A stretch of DNA of 64,000 nucleotides from Callipepla californica brunnescens (GCA_023055505.1 JALIRH010000006.1:29060105-29124104), one strand, 5' to 3'. Positions 13,301 through 26,400 are shown, numbered from the stretch's first letter. The notes: a model not told the origin generated them from the sequence alone. Made by a program: numbers and translations.

Positions 13301-16085
13301 CAAACCAAGAGCAGAAAGTTAACCATTTCTTTCACAGGCAAGTTTTGCAAATTCCCTTTTTCATTTCTGCTTGTGAATGGGATTCCTAATTGTTTTGCTT
13401 CAGATACATAGGCAATGCATGTTCTTAGCACACAGACATGCTTGGATGCAAGCCTTCATGGCCAGGAATTGCCCCTAAGTTCAATTGAAAACTTCCTGGT
13501 CTGGGCTGGGCTGTTCTGCCAAGGGAGAATTGAGCAGAACAATCAGGGCCTGATGAGAGTTGATGAGGGATGCCTATATATTTACAGATGTCATAGATGT
13601 CACCCTCTATGTGATTCTTTTGTACTATATATTCAACTGTGTCTTTCTGCAAGTAAATAGCTTGAGTGTCAAATGCCTTAGGATGGCAATGGTTGGGAAG
13701 TACAGCATGCTGTGAAACATGAGGCTTTCGAAAATTTCAATTCCAAGGGGAGAAAATAATAATAGGAGGGTCTTTCTGGTCCTGAGTGATCCCTCCTCTA
13801 ATTTGGTAGCTAACTCCTGCTAGTTTCGTCCCATTTGTGCTGATATATGGCTTGATCCTCCAAACCTTTAGTCTTATGAGCGATCCCATTAAGATAAATG
13901 AGACCCCTCTCATGTGACTGAGTGGGCAGGTATCTGAACGAAATGATCAGCCAAATCAATCAGTTCTTCCTTGTCTCCCTAGTAGAAGTCCCTCCATTAT
14001 AAGTGTACTAGCATGCAAAAATGGGAGCATTATTGGGTAATAATGTGTAAAATGGCCACATCCAGTTGCTTTTTGATTGTTCAGCTCTGGCATTTTCCTA
14101 GTTCTGTCTTTGCTCTGCCTGATTCAAATCCTCCCCTCATGTTTATTATTAGTTAACTATTTCTTAATGGACCCCTTCATTTATGAATAAGACTCAACAG
14201 CAATTACAGCCCCAGTGGAGACCAGTACACTACCCATCTGCTCCGTCCCTCGCTCTTGGTGCTGGCATTCTGCACAGGTTCCAGCCCCTCTCATCATAAC
14301 AAGCCGGGATCAATTTTCCAGTGGCAGCTTGGAAATAATAGTACAAAATGTATATTAATACAGAAATATATTGTGAAACTGTCCTTAAACAAACAAATGA
14401 GCCACTTTAAAATATTACCACTATAAATGACCATGACAGTAGCACAGCACATATAATAAAAAATAACTACTGAAGAGAAGCTGCTGAATTACTACAGTAA
14501 TAAACCAGATGTGATTATTATCATTTAACACAGTCATTGAATACCATGAATCCCTGAAGCCATTAAAATATTTATGATTAAACATTTGCTATTCCTTATA
14601 ACAGAACATATAGCCTAGTACTAAAGACTGTTAAAGTATTATTTTGGCTAATACATGCTAGTGCCATGAAAAAGGTCAGCTACCACTGCCTAAGCTTACT
14701 GGAGAGACCACCTAACAGCTGTCTTCTGTTGTTTTTGTTTTTAATGTATGTATAACTGTTGTAAGGTGAGATACCTCTACAGTACATTACTGTGTTTAAT
14801 AGAGAGATATAGATGTATGTTCACACTTATCTGCATGTATATATATAAAGGAACAAACACAAATATCTGATTTTATTGGTAGAGGAATGGATGTTCTCTG
14901 TCTTCCAGGAATTATAACACCATTTGTAATGTTTTTAGGAATAAAACCCACTTGCGACAAGCCACAAGCATATGCAAAACTGAACTCTACTTCCAGGAAT
15001 TTCAGCATCCAGACACTGAACACATATTATCCTGTGGGCACTGAATTTTTTTCCATGTTGGAAGTACTTCCTCACCTGTCTCTTGGCAGTCTGGTTTTAC
15101 TGCTAAAGCTGCCTCAACTGTGGTGACCTGCAAGTGAGAGGCACTTCTTGTTGGTACAGAGGGTGATGGAAATGGGAGGTTTGTTGGCCTTTGAGTACAG
15201 GAACCACAGCCCTCTTGACCAGCCCCAGCAGGTAGAGGAGGTTCTTCCCTCATGCTGCTGTGCTCTTTTATCCTCCAGCATGGAAAAACAATTACTCTAA
15301 TTGGACACTCCTAAACAAAAGGAAGGCAAAGCTAAACTTTGTCACAGCAAAGGCACCAGTGTGGGCTCTGGGAAGGGCCCATTTCTCTGCAAACTCAAGA
15401 AGCAGCCTAGGAGAGTGTAACTGAGGCACTCAACCATAAGGATGCTGATTGTAAGCAAGAGGAAGCCCATCTTCAAATACTGCATGCTACAGGAGCCTAA
15501 AGCACTGCTTGCTTGACCCCTACTTTGGAGGCATGTGCCCTCCAGTGTGCCTGTCTGCTACATCCAGTGGGCATCTGCAGAGGAAATGAACATGCCAACT
15601 GCTCCAGGGTCCACAGGAAATTTAGGGAGAAATTGGGTTAGCTGCTGCTGCCTCCTTGTAAATGGCAAAGTATGATAAATGCTTCATGCCCTGCCTTTGC
15701 ATAAAAGCCCAGCATGAGAATGCTTATCTAGGGAGTGGGAAGTATGCACTCCTCTGCCTGAGACAACTCCGACTCTCATCTCCTACAGCAGTGAGATAGC
15801 CACCAAGCCTGGACTGGTCCCAGTGGTGCATTAGTCATGCCTGAAGGTTGTCTTCAGGGAACTAATGGGGAAGTTTATCTGATTTCTGAACCTAGCTAGG
15901 TCAGGGCAAGATAGAGAGGTCTAACTCTGTGAGAGAGTGAGTCAGAGAGGCAGTGCTGATGATTTGAGCGAGGCAGAAGCTGCGAAAATGTTTTCAGCCT
16001 CACATTTACACCAAAGAACCACTTCATATGCCCAAATCCCAACACAGTCTGCATATTTGTGTTTTTCTGTGCCACAGCAAGATTT
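4386..16085. other. Long unique non-coding stretch
   Basis: Nearly 12 kb with no recognisable gene or large repeat. Items noted inside it are: a CA/AAAT microsatellite at 5029-5068; a perfect 9-base inverted repeat at 7788-7809; strong-looking isolated splice donors at about 7937, 8574 and 12495; and an AT-rich, repeat-free block at about 14130-14660 that resembles a conserved non-coding element in composition. The largest open frame (6153-6569, minus, about 138 codons) matches no family I recognise and is probably chance. Confidence 0.55.
5029..5068. repeat. (CA)7 followed by (AAAT)n / A-rich microsatellite
   Basis: Seven CA units at 5029-5042 run directly into three AAAT units and then an AAAAAG-type purine run. 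This is a simple compound microsatellite. Confidence 0.75.
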
Positions 16086-16882
16086 ATAGAATCATAGAAT
16101 CATAGAGTGGCCTGGGTTGAAAAGGATGTCAAAGATCATCTAGCTTCAAACCCCCTGCCATGGACAGGGCCACCAACCACTAGAGCAGGCTGCCCAGAGC
16201 CACATCCAGCCTTGCCTTGAATGCCTCCAGGGGTAGGGCATCCACAACCTCTCTGTGCAACCTGTTCCAGTGTGTCACCACCCTCTGAGTGAAAAACTTC
16301 CTCCTAACATCTAATCTGAATCTCCCCTGTCTTATTTTAAAACCTTTCCCCCTTGTCCTATAACTGTCCAAAAGTGTAAACAATTATTCCCCCTCCTGTT
16401 TACATGCTCCCTTCAAGTATTGGAAGGCCACAATGAGGTCTCTCCAGATCCTTCTCTTCTCCAAGCTAAACAAGTCCAGTTTCCTCAACTCTTCCTCATA
16501 GGAGAGGTACTCCAGCTTTCCAATCATTTTAGTGGTCCTCCTCTAGGACCCGTTCCAAGAACTCTGCATCTTTCTTGTACTGGGGGCCCCAGGCCTGGAT
16601 GCAGTACTCCAGATGGGGCCTCACAAGAGCTGAGTAGAGGGGGACAGTCACCTCCTTCTCCTTGCTGGCCACCTTTTTTTTAATGCAACCCGGCATATGG
16701 ATAGCCTTCATGGCTGCAAGTGCACACTGCTGACTCATGTACAGCTTCTTGTCCACCAGGACCCCCAAGTCTTTCTCTGCAGGGCTGCTCTCCAGGTGTT
16801 CTTCCCCCAGTCTGTATGAATAGCTGGGATTGTCCTGGCCCAAGTGCAGCACCTTGCACTTGGCCTTGTTGAATCTCATTCA
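16086..16882 (-). mobile_element. CR1 LINE, about 0.8 kb, 3' end intact
   Basis: This is the best-preserved CR1 copy here. Read on the minus strand it ends at 16086 in nearly perfect tandem ATTCTATG units. Upstream of these come the 'aaccccctgccatgg' 3' UTR block and then ORF2 sequence for the C-terminal third of the CR1 protein. The 5' end is truncated at about 16882, just downstream of the reverse transcriptase catalytic core, as is typical for CR1. Target-site duplications are not evident, which is normal for this family. The relatively long uninterrupted ORF2 segment suggests it is among the younger insertions in the window. Confidence 0.95.
16180..16879 (-). pseudogene. CR1 ORF2 remnant (reverse transcriptase C-terminal part)
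   Basis: The minus strand encodes two blocks of the CR1 ORF2 C-terminal region. Block one (16879-16529, 116 codons) starts in [12 protein letters not shown] and includes the family-typical [14 protein letters not shown]. Block two (16383-16180) includes [14 protein letters not shown] and the [20 protein letters not shown] segment close to the protein's C-terminus. The two blocks lie in different frames, so at least one frameshift separates them. The catalytic palm of the reverse transcriptase and the endonuclease domain are absent because of 5' truncation, so no active enzyme is possible. Confidence 0.9.
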
Positions 16883-19800
16883 GTACAGCAATAGCACCGT
16901 ACAGCACACATCCTCGTGTCAGGAACCCCAGCAATTAAAATAAATTTAATTTTATCCTCCAGATTCCCAGGAAGGACTCCAAAGGCCACCTGTGTTCTAT
17001 GAAGATGACTGTCTGAAATGCATCCATCTAGACCTGGGTGCTTTATATTCATTATGTGTTTTGATAGGCAGTTTCATCCCACCAGGTAAACCTCACATAT
17101 TCTCCTGTGTCCTTCCATTGTTACCATCACCAGACACTTCCAGGTACATTATAGTAAATTAGACAGCACCACATCGAGGAATAATTTCTCATAACCAAAG
17201 GTTACTCTGATGAAGCTGCTTTTTCATTCTCAGCTTTTAGAAATAAAGCTAGCTTTTATTTACCTCCATGGAACATACTAGAGTTTAGGCGAATTCAATT
17301 AAATCTGTGATGAGGTTGGAGTATTTCTAGATGGTATTGTTATATGTAGGTATTTTCTCAGTGTTTAGAAGTGTCAGAGCCTCACTAGTGACTAGATTTA
17401 TCAAAATCAGTGTTTTTGAGAGATTCTGACTGTGCTTGAAATAGGAGATAGGGCATTGTGGCAATTGATCCAAGACCTGTGTATTCAGAGATAGTGATTT
17501 GAAACTCCTCATTCTCCTTTTCCCAGAGCTTGAGGAAGGCTAAAGTGACTTCATGCACATTTTTGTTGAAAACAGGGTTGAGGAATGTGTTGGCACATAT
17601 TCAGAGTATCTCTGAGTACAATGCAATTTTTCTGTAAGATATCCCTCATTTTAATCAATTAATTCACAAATCTATCCGAAAAGTGAACAGAAAATATACT
17701 GGAAGAGATATTAACTAAGTTACCAAAGTTTTCACTATTGCAAAGCATATTAAGACTCCTCTACTTCCAACTCGAAAGTCTGTGCTGTGCTGTCCCACCA
17801 GGCTCCAGGTGTTGGGTGGAGACATTTGTTCACTAAGGAACAAAAACGTGGGGAAAGATTACCTCTGGATTTCATTTGGTGTTATATGGAGATTTTTGGC
17901 TTCTTCCTCTCCCCAGCGGCACAGATCCAGGGAAAACAGTGTCCAGGAGAGGAAAACAAAGAAGAAAGCATGCAGAATTACTCAGCTAATGAAGAGGAAT
18001 GGCTGACTAGTCCTGTGGGAAGGCAGTTAGTAGGGACACATCCCCACTGGACTCACCCAGTGGAGAACAGACATCGACACAAAACACCAAAAGGTAAACA
18101 TCAGTGGAATGACGCTGCAGTTTCTCCAGCAATGTTTTGTGAGCATAATAGAGATTTCTGTAGTGCCAGTGCTCACAAAACAGCAAATGGCTCTGGCCAT
18201 CCATCTGGAACCAAAACCATTACATTCCCCCTGTATGGCTCTTAGGAGCAGAACAGAGCTCTGGACACAGATTTGTATGATAGAGTGAGGAGAACTAATC
18301 AGAAAAATAACATTAGTGCTGCATCCTGTCTGAAAAAAGAGCTCAGCTAACATTCAAGTCACTGTACAACTGTGTGGTAGTGCTTTCTGTCCTCCTTCCC
18401 CATCTCTCTGTCCATCCTTTCCTATCCTGACATTTTTAGACAAGGCATTGAATGATTCCTTTCCAAATAATTTTTTCTTTCTGATTCATTATGTTTTTAC
18501 AGTATGGCATGTTTTATAATATGAGCATTATAATAAGATTAAATATTTTTTTGAATTGTTCTTTTTTTTTGTTCTCTAAAACAAAATGAGACCAAAGTTC
18601 AAAGTTAGAAATGATGTGAAATGGGATTTAGTTTCTTCATGTAGATGAATGTTAACTATGGTCAAAGAAAGTAGAACTTAGATCCAAAAAGCTCTAGATA
18701 TATTGAGGTAGATTTTTCACCACAAATCATTTGCATAAATAAAGGTAAGTTGATTGTAATCACTTGGGTATTTCCTGTAGCTGAAGTTTTACTCTATTGA
18801 TCTGATTTCTGCTATAGTTTCATCAGCACAAAAAGATAAAGGAAACAGTAATACAAAAACAAACAAACAAAAAAAACCCACCAACAAATACCCACAAAAA
18901 AACCAACAGTTTATCCAGCCGCTTATAGTGAGTGCTTTATTTTCTCCACGTTATTTTCAGAGTGTTTGGGGGAGTAATTTTGAACAGTCAAGTCAGAGTC
19001 CATTGAGAATTGATTTTTGTGACCTCACATAGTGTAACAGAAAATTATAACAGGAAATAAACCATTAAGTGATAAACAAGGAAACATGTATACAATTACT
19101 TTCAGAACATAATTTTATTCACTCTAGTTTTGAAAATGAAGAGATAGTACTGACTGGAACACCTCAATTCTGAATGCAAACTGTACAATCTATTATATTA
19201 AACAAAGTCAAAAGCAATGTGAAAGATCTTGAATCTATTCAAGGCATGCACCTCATTACAGACTTAGCAAATTAAAACACAAATAGGATTAGAAAAGAAT
19301 AATGTAACAATCTCCCACCATGGTCCCTGGAGCATTAAGTCATAAATTGGGTTTGCATTAAATTGTGCCTGCAGTATTGAATTCAGGGAAAGAGCTATAG
19401 GCTGAAGATAAACCTTGCTAGGCTGGCCAACTTTGGTATGGCTGTGTGTTTTCATAAATACACAATGAATCTGTTGGAATCTAAAAAGGCACATTCAACA
19501 ACATGTATTTCATATCTTAATTAGAAAACACAGATATGGGGTGGTAATCTCTGGCTGCTAGAGGTATAAACCCAGCCAAAAGCTGCAGACATTTGAAATT
19601 GTCACTTCACCTGGAGGTGTTGTTTAAATAAGGTAGTTCAGCACTTCATCGCATCACCAACTGTGTTAAGCTACACAAGTTTTCAGGTTTGCACAAACCC
19701 CTGGAGTGCCATGAGCTTCTTTTAGGTGGAAGAAACAATCTTAGCTCAAAAGAGCAGAGAGAAGCTGAGTTTCCAATACAAATGCATTCTGTTGTTATGG

Positions 19801-22800
19801 GAACTAAAATGGAGAGCAATGTGAAAAGGATCCTTCGCTAACAAAGAACGGCTTGATGGTAATATGGCAGTAGCTATGCAAAAAAGCAAATACATGTGCA
19901 AGAAACAAACAGAGATTCTCTTCCAAAGAAGATGCAGACTCCTGCCTGAAAAGTACTGACCCTAAAGAGAGCTGAATTCAACCTTTCTGTGACCCTAAAC
20001 AAATTACTGAGTAATAGTAGGAATTAATTTACTTAATTTTTCTTTAATAAAGCGTTTATCCTTCAAAGGTGTATTATTACTGTCATCATCCTCATACCTG
20101 TCCTTTAGGGGATCGCAAACAGCAGCTGCTGTGGCTAAGGTGCCTGTCATTTCACACCACAAAGGAATCTTTGTATATTATTATAATAAGGATTTTTTGT
20201 AACTTCCTATTTTAGGGATTCTTGCGTCTCCATTTGTCTGTGGGGTACATTCACAATTTGATAGAGAGGAAGCCCTCAGGCTGGGGAACTGTCTTTTCTT
20301 GTCAGTAGTACGTCTTTCCTCAACTTTTGCTGCTTTGAACTGCCAGCATCTTCCAGTTCCCTCCACTGACTTGTACTTTGCAGAACAACACCAGCTGCAT
20401 GCTAACACAATAACACAGCCCATCAGCAATTGAAGCCCAGTCTCACAGCCACAGCCAAAAGAGCACAGGTTATCCTGGGAACACTTGGGTTTGAATAAAG
20501 AGGCTGGAGAGAAAAGGGAACTTCATGCGGTGACTGGGGAGTGCTAACATAGGGAATTTGTGCACATTGGCGGGGCTGCAGAGCCTGCATCTAAGCAGTT
20601 GAATCCTGGAACATTCATATCTGCTCTCAGGCAGCAGCAGTGATGCCAAGCCCCAGAGAAGTGGGTGCTGAAGATCTTCAGTCCCTAAGAGTACTTCTAC
20701 ATTGAGGGTGCTGGGATTTCTTCCCCAGCCCCAGGTCACAGGAGGCACACAAGACTTGGGGAGTTTACCAGCCCCTCATTTTAGGTGGTGAGGTTTTAGT
20801 CTGTGCTAAGGTGGAGGAATCTGCTCTTTTTCCTCTCAGTCTGCTGGAGGAGAATTTGCTGGCTAAATACAGCTGTATCCTCCCCTTGGCTGGCAGCTCC
20901 CTTCTGGAGCAACCTTTTAACATTTTTCTTGATTTTCTTAAACAGCAAACATTAGACACATTAAGAACAGCAACAACAAAATCGTTAAGCACTATAACAT
21001 TCTCCAAGGAGCCAGACGTATCCTTTAATCAGGTTATGGAAAATTCATTCCTCTTCCAGCCATTTATCTTCTTTGTTTATGCACATACCAAGTGACCCAC
21101 TTCTCAGCATCAAAAATAATAACAAAGAAACAACCAAAGATTCTTAATTATTTATGGACTTATGTGCCATTTATTTTGCTTTATTGGAAACCAAATAATC
21201 AAGTTCATTCATTTCAATTAAACATAGCATGTGTTAACTGTCTATCATTCTGTCAGTGAATCCTGTTCTCTCACTTCAAAGTCACTACTTGACCTCAGCA
21301 GGGAAGGGACTGGTATTGCACTTTCTTCTATAGTGATTGATTGTTTACATTAAAAGGGAGATGCATAGATTGAAATTAGAGGTATGCTGTGCTTTTCTCC
21401 CTGAGACAGCCTACAGCTTACCTCTTCCATATAGGTGCGAGGGTGGCAAGTCCAACTTATAAGTCTGTCTGGTGCAATCAGAGTTGGGGAGCTAAAGCAA
21501 AGCTACCCCAGAATGACAAAATCAGAAGATACGGTCTCATTATTTGATTGACATTTCAGACCAACTAATTTTTGTTGTTCTTTGCAAAACTACTCATAAT
21601 GATATCTACTTGATGGGAGGACTACAGGAGAATGAAATAGAAGTACACACTGCAAAAAGTGCTGCATAAACTTAATGAAAACAAGCAAAGTTGTTCATTA
21701 GTATAGGCAAGGATGCTTCTCATTTTAAAGAGGCTATATTGTGTTTTAACTCACAATTAGTTGCTCAAAATTGGCATGGATTAGGAATTACAAAGCAAAA
21801 CATAATGGAAATAACACAGCATTGAAAAAAATCATTACCAGCATGGAAAAAAAACCCAAACAATTAAAACTGTTCATTTAGCCTGAAAAAATGTATTTTG
21901 TTACATTCAGTGCTATTTTATTTCTTTGTTAGAATGTATATGAAAATGAGATTCAACACTTACTTAGATTTACCACCACAAAGCTAACTAAGCAGGACGC
22001 AACTCTCAGAGGCTGTTAAGAGACATTTTATGCACTTAGAGAAGATGGAAGAAAGGTCAGAGGAGAAAGTGAGGGGGATAAAAGTAATAGAAAAAGGCTC
22101 CCAAAAATACAGGAAAAAAAGTAAGGGAAATATAGATCATCTTTGCCAGATGTAACTGCTGAACTGCTGCTAGTAGACTTCAACGTCCTGTCAGTGCTAT
22201 TAGCACTACTTATGACTTTCCTTTATGTTTTCTGACACATCCCCACAAGCGTATACTTCTGGAAACCAACCACGGAAGATGGCAAAGTATTTGCCCATAG
22301 GGACTGGGCTGGCAGGAACACAGTCTCTTTCCTGCAGTATTTTGTCATTTCAGGATCCAAAGAATGTTTTGAGTGGATATATTTTCTATTTATATTCCCT
22401 GAGTTATTACGGGGTATGAATGTCAATAATAGATAAGCACATCGCAAACAGACTCAGCAAGTTCTACCTGTTCTGCCCCAGGAGAGCCACCATTCAAATG
22501 ATATCTCAGCGGTGGGGTGACAGTTCTCCCTTGGGGGGGACAAGAGACAAATCCCTTCCACTCTACAAGCCTCCTGGCCTGCACCATCTGATGAATTTAT
22601 GGTCTCCAATACAGTTAGGTGTGTATAATTCAATGTATTGCTGAAGACCAGTTACTGTATTTTATAGCTGACATTATGGTGGATATTTTTTTCTATGAAA
22701 TAAAACAATATTTGTTTCCTGAAAGGGAAATGTGCTCTCTGTAAGCTATCAGCAGCCAACAGTTGCTTCTGGCTAGAGCTAAAGGAGGGAAAGGAGGTGA

Positions 22801-23710
22801 ATTTTACTTCAGTGATACTGGAAGAATAATTTATCATTCACAGTTCTTTTTCAGAATTGGAGCACCCATTTGAAAGTCACAACAGGATGACTGCTTTATT
22901 ATACTATATTAAGCAATTACTTTAAAAATAAGGAACGTGAAGATATTCTGATGGGTTGAATGTTATGAACCCAGATTCCCATTCTGTAGCAACCATCCAT
23001 GCAGTGCTGTGTGTGTGTCTGCCCATCAATTTTGGGGCCTACAGCTATTTACACACCATCAGGGTCTGATCCTGTAATTTCTGAGCACTTCACAGAATTT
23101 CATAGGTCCTCTCACGCAGTATGCATGTGAGGTAAAAAAGTGAACATGACTTTGGAAGTATTTGTGCCTTTGTTTGCTATTGGCCCTACTTCAGAATATG
23201 GGAAATATTGATGAGTCAGTACACGACTTGCTTCCTGGAAAGCAGAACTGCTTTATCAGATACTTGGTGTCAATGCAGGTCTGTATCAGAATACTTTTGG
23301 CCCAAATCATCGCCAGAGATATCTGCCCCCAGGGTCTCCATAGGGCTTTCTGGGGCCACGGCAGAATCTTCTCAGAGGGATTACAAATAAGCTTTTCTTG
23401 CCCTACAGAAGTTTGCCTGAAATATGAAGTTCTAACCGGTTCACAGTTGTTTGGTTGGTTGTTTTTAATAAAATTCTGTGGGTACTGGCTCAGATGTTAT
23501 TTCTTGCCCAGGAAATAGATATCACAGAAGAGTTCAAGGAAGCACTTTTAGCTGTCAATAAGCAGGAAGAAACATCCAAAGAACTTCCTGGTAGAAAGCT
23601 GAGGTAAAGCTAATGCTTCTCCAACAGCATTGGAAAGGTTTGTTGATGATAAGCAAATTGGTAAAGTGGTTTGTATGAGTGCTTCTTGGATGGCTTGCAG
23701 ATGGTTTGTA
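16883..23710. other. Unique non-coding DNA
   Basis: No gene is supported. An open segment at 17917-18093 is flanked by a pyrimidine tract plus AG and by AAAAG/GTAAAC, and is listed as a weak exon candidate. An A/C-rich low-complexity patch lies at 18853-18908. The remainder is AT-rich single-copy-looking sequence without recognisable repeats. Confidence 0.55.
18853..18908. repeat. A/C-rich low-complexity patch
   Basis: CAAA and CCAA type words dominate, starting with repeated AAAC units. It is simple low-complexity sequence and I could not link it to a transposon. Confidence 0.6.
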
Positions 23711-23796
23711 GGGATACGGTTTAGTGGAGCTGGTGGTAATGGGTTGATAGCTGGAACATGGTCTTAGAGGTCTTTTTCTGTTAATGATTGTATGAG
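23711..23796 (+). mobile_element. CR1 LINE, short 3' end fragment
   Basis: The order 'ggtttagtggagctggtggtaatgggttgatagctgga', 'gtcttagaggtcttttt' and 'aatgattgtatgag' matches the extreme 3' end of one CR1 group. In that group 'ggtggtgatgggttgatggttgga' precedes 'cttagaggtcttttccaacc' and the terminal ATTCTATG. The terminal unit is mutated to ATTGTATG. Only about 85 bases can be aligned by eye; the 5' boundary is uncertain. Confidence 0.8.
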
Positions 23797-25355
23797 AAGA
23801 CCTTACTTGTGCTTTGCATGAGCAAGCATGCGCTGTTTATGTTTTACACTGATGCAGTAAGAGTGTTTGCCTTTTCTGTCATGGTAAGCCTGTACCAGAC
23901 CTGTTCACTCCCTCAGTAGGAGAGAGGCAGGCAAGGAACATGTCCTGGGAAAACTTGACTTTTGGTTTTGAATACACCAGAGGATATCCAGAGTATGGTG
24001 TGCCCAAACTGTGCATGGGTCAGGGTCCGCTGCCGGCAGAAAGGTGCAGACCAGGTTGGCATTTATCAGCTTGCCATACATGCAGACTTGCCCAAGTTGA
24101 GCTGTGTGTCTACAGGTGGGGAAGGCATAGGGATTTTGGAAGCAGCCTGCCTTTCAGAGAAAGCCTGTTCTTGGGCAGTCCATCAGTTTCTCCACGAGCT
24201 TCTGCCATCTCTTGCTGCTCACGACTCATTTCTCAGCGCATTAGCTGTATTGAAGATGGGACAGTCTACAACTTTCTGACAGTTCCATTTATTTCTACGA
24301 TTTTCATTTAAAGCCAAGCAACAAGAAGCAGTTGTTTCCTCTGCAGCTTGATGAATGTCAGTATTAATTAAAATTGTTCGGAGTCAGGTCGGGATTTTTC
24401 CTCTCCCTGCACCAGGCTGGCAGGGAGGAGAAGCCTGACAGGCAGGCACAGCTGCCGAGCTGCTGACTGGAAATGTCGTCACTGGGAAGGAGGCATGGGA
24501 GTGGTAGCTGGCCTCTGACAAAGTGGATTGGAAATAGGGGAAGCATTTTGTCACCTGCACTGTGCTGCCATCCAGACCAATGTGGGGGAGGATGTCTGGA
24601 TGTGGGTCTTGAACTTAATCCTTTGCTCCCCCGACTGGGAAGGCTGCAAAGGCAGCTGTTCAGCCCATATGGAGGGGATGGTGTGCCCCCACCACTGCTA
24701 TCTAATGATGCTTTCCTGACTGACACTCCAGAGAGAGCCCTTGATTCAGGAGGGAAGGTCAGCGCAGCTCAGTGCCTTGTAGTATGTGGGAGGGGAGAAA
24801 AAGCAGAGGATGCATCAGGAGATGCCCCTCTCACTGAGCCTCCCTATTTCTGTGCAGTCCCTTCCAACACCAATCCTGCCAAGACATCTGTAAACCCAAC
24901 ATCTTCCGTCAGCCCCAGTGGGGCTCACACAGCAATCAAAATTATGCTTCAGTGACTGTAGATATTCTTGTCTCCCGCTGTGACAGGTCTGAGCACAGCC
25001 AAGGTGCCACTTGGATGGCCTCAGTGCTGGCATTCCCATCTCTGTCACAGCCATGAGCTCAAAGGAGGCCGCTACCATATGCTACAGTTACTTTTCATAC
25101 AAGATTATGAAATGATTTCCTTTTCCCTTTCAGAACTTTGCCAACAACAGAGGAAAAAAATGAGCCAGGGGAATTAAATGCGTACATTCTTCTGACTTGG
25201 ACTGAGACCTGTGTTCCTCTGTCACCTGAGCACATCTGAGCAGCCTCTTAGGGAGAAAACAGTTTGGCTTGCAGACCAACACTAGTCCCTCTTCTGCAAA
25301 AGGTTCTCTAAACAAAAGATGAATGGTGATTTCTGTGTTTCTGTGGTTCTATGCT
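23797..25355. other. Locally GC-richer unique DNA, no gene supported
   Basis: This stretch is more GC-rich than most of the window (roughly 24000-25080). It holds the longest non-repetitive open frame, 24473-24955 plus (160 codons). Its predicted protein is proline- and glycine-rich in the middle, shows no domain I recognise, and overlaps other open frames on both strands, as expected where GC content lowers stop-codon frequency. I therefore do not call a gene. Confidence 0.5.
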
Positions 25356-25625
25356 AGAATCATAGAATTGTAGAATTGTATGTGTTGAGTTGGAAGGGAT
25401 CTTAAAAACCATCCAGATCCAAACCCCCAGCTGTGAGCAGGGCTCAGGCTATGCAGGGCCCCATCCAACCTGGCCTTGAACACCTTCAGGGATGGGGTAT
25501 GAACAGCTTCTCTGGGCAGCCTGTACCAGTGCCTCACCACCCTCACTGTGAATGATTTCTTCCTTATAAATCTACCTTTTAGTTTAAAACTGTCACCCTA
25601 AGGTCTATATCATTCTCCGAGAAAA
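25356..25625 (-). mobile_element. CR1 LINE, 3' end fragment
   Basis: Minus-orientation CR1 end. The plus strand starts with 'agaatcatagaattgtagaattgta' type terminal repeats, followed by 'gttggaagggatcttaaa', 'ccatccaacctggccttgaacaccttcagggatgggg' and 'ctgggcagcctgtaccagtgcctcaccaccct'. The minus strand still encodes the ORF2 C-terminus (VVRHWYRLPREAV...FKARLDGAL). The 5' end fades at about 25625. A TTCTGTG-like run lies immediately outside the terminal repeats. Confidence 0.93.
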
Positions 25626-26346
25626 TGAAGTGGAAAAAGGGAAGGGACCAGGAAAGATGACCTCTCCATTTCTAAGCACATCCCAAGGAATGATGTGCTG
25701 AATAGGTTTAGGAAGTACAAATTAGGGCTTTTGTATAGTTGTAGTTTTCATTCACCACACATGAAAATCAGGGCTAGACTTTCAGAAACATCATGAGAAA
25801 AGGAAGAATACTTTCCAAAGTGTCTGCAAAAATCTCGCCTATGAATACAGGTGTGGAAATGTGATTAAGCTAATACAAATGACCCAGTTTCATTTCTGTG
25901 TTGGTCTCACTGCATCAGACCCTTCTCCACACCCATCAGCAGGGCCCCACTGCTTATCAAGTTCTTTAATCCTATTGTCCCACTATAGTGAACAGTGAAC
26001 GCTTTTCTGTGGTCTACCTGTATCTGCCAGTGTGGTTTTTCTAGAAAGTCACTGGCTTCCAAACATCGTTTTCTGAGAGGAAATTCATTGGCCAATGTAT
26101 GGTAATCTGAAAAATAAATAAATCCTGAGTAGAAACCAGTGTTTTATACCAAATAACCATTAGAACAGTCCTACCTGTTCTCCTGATCTAATCATACAGG
26201 AAGTTAGGGTTTCTGTCTGCATCTAGTTTCTGTAAATTTCTGTTTAATAAAAATGCTACCTATGATAAATAAACATTGCCTAGGTCAATTGAATCCAATT
26301 GTGAGAATATATTGAGAAGTATCAGTAGGATTTAATTTCATCTCTT

Positions 26347-26400
26347 TTAAAAACATACGCACACACAAAAAGGAGAAAAAAAAACACAACCCACAAACCC
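26347..26400. repeat. A/C-rich low-complexity patch
   Basis: An ACACAC/A-run mixture of about 50 bases. It is simple sequence with no transposon structure. Confidence 0.55.

Noticed and set aside
24473..24955. 160-codon plus-strand open frame, the longest outside the repeats
   Set aside because: It lies in locally GC-rich DNA where stops are rarer, overlaps open frames on other frames and both strands, and shows no recognisable domain or splice context.
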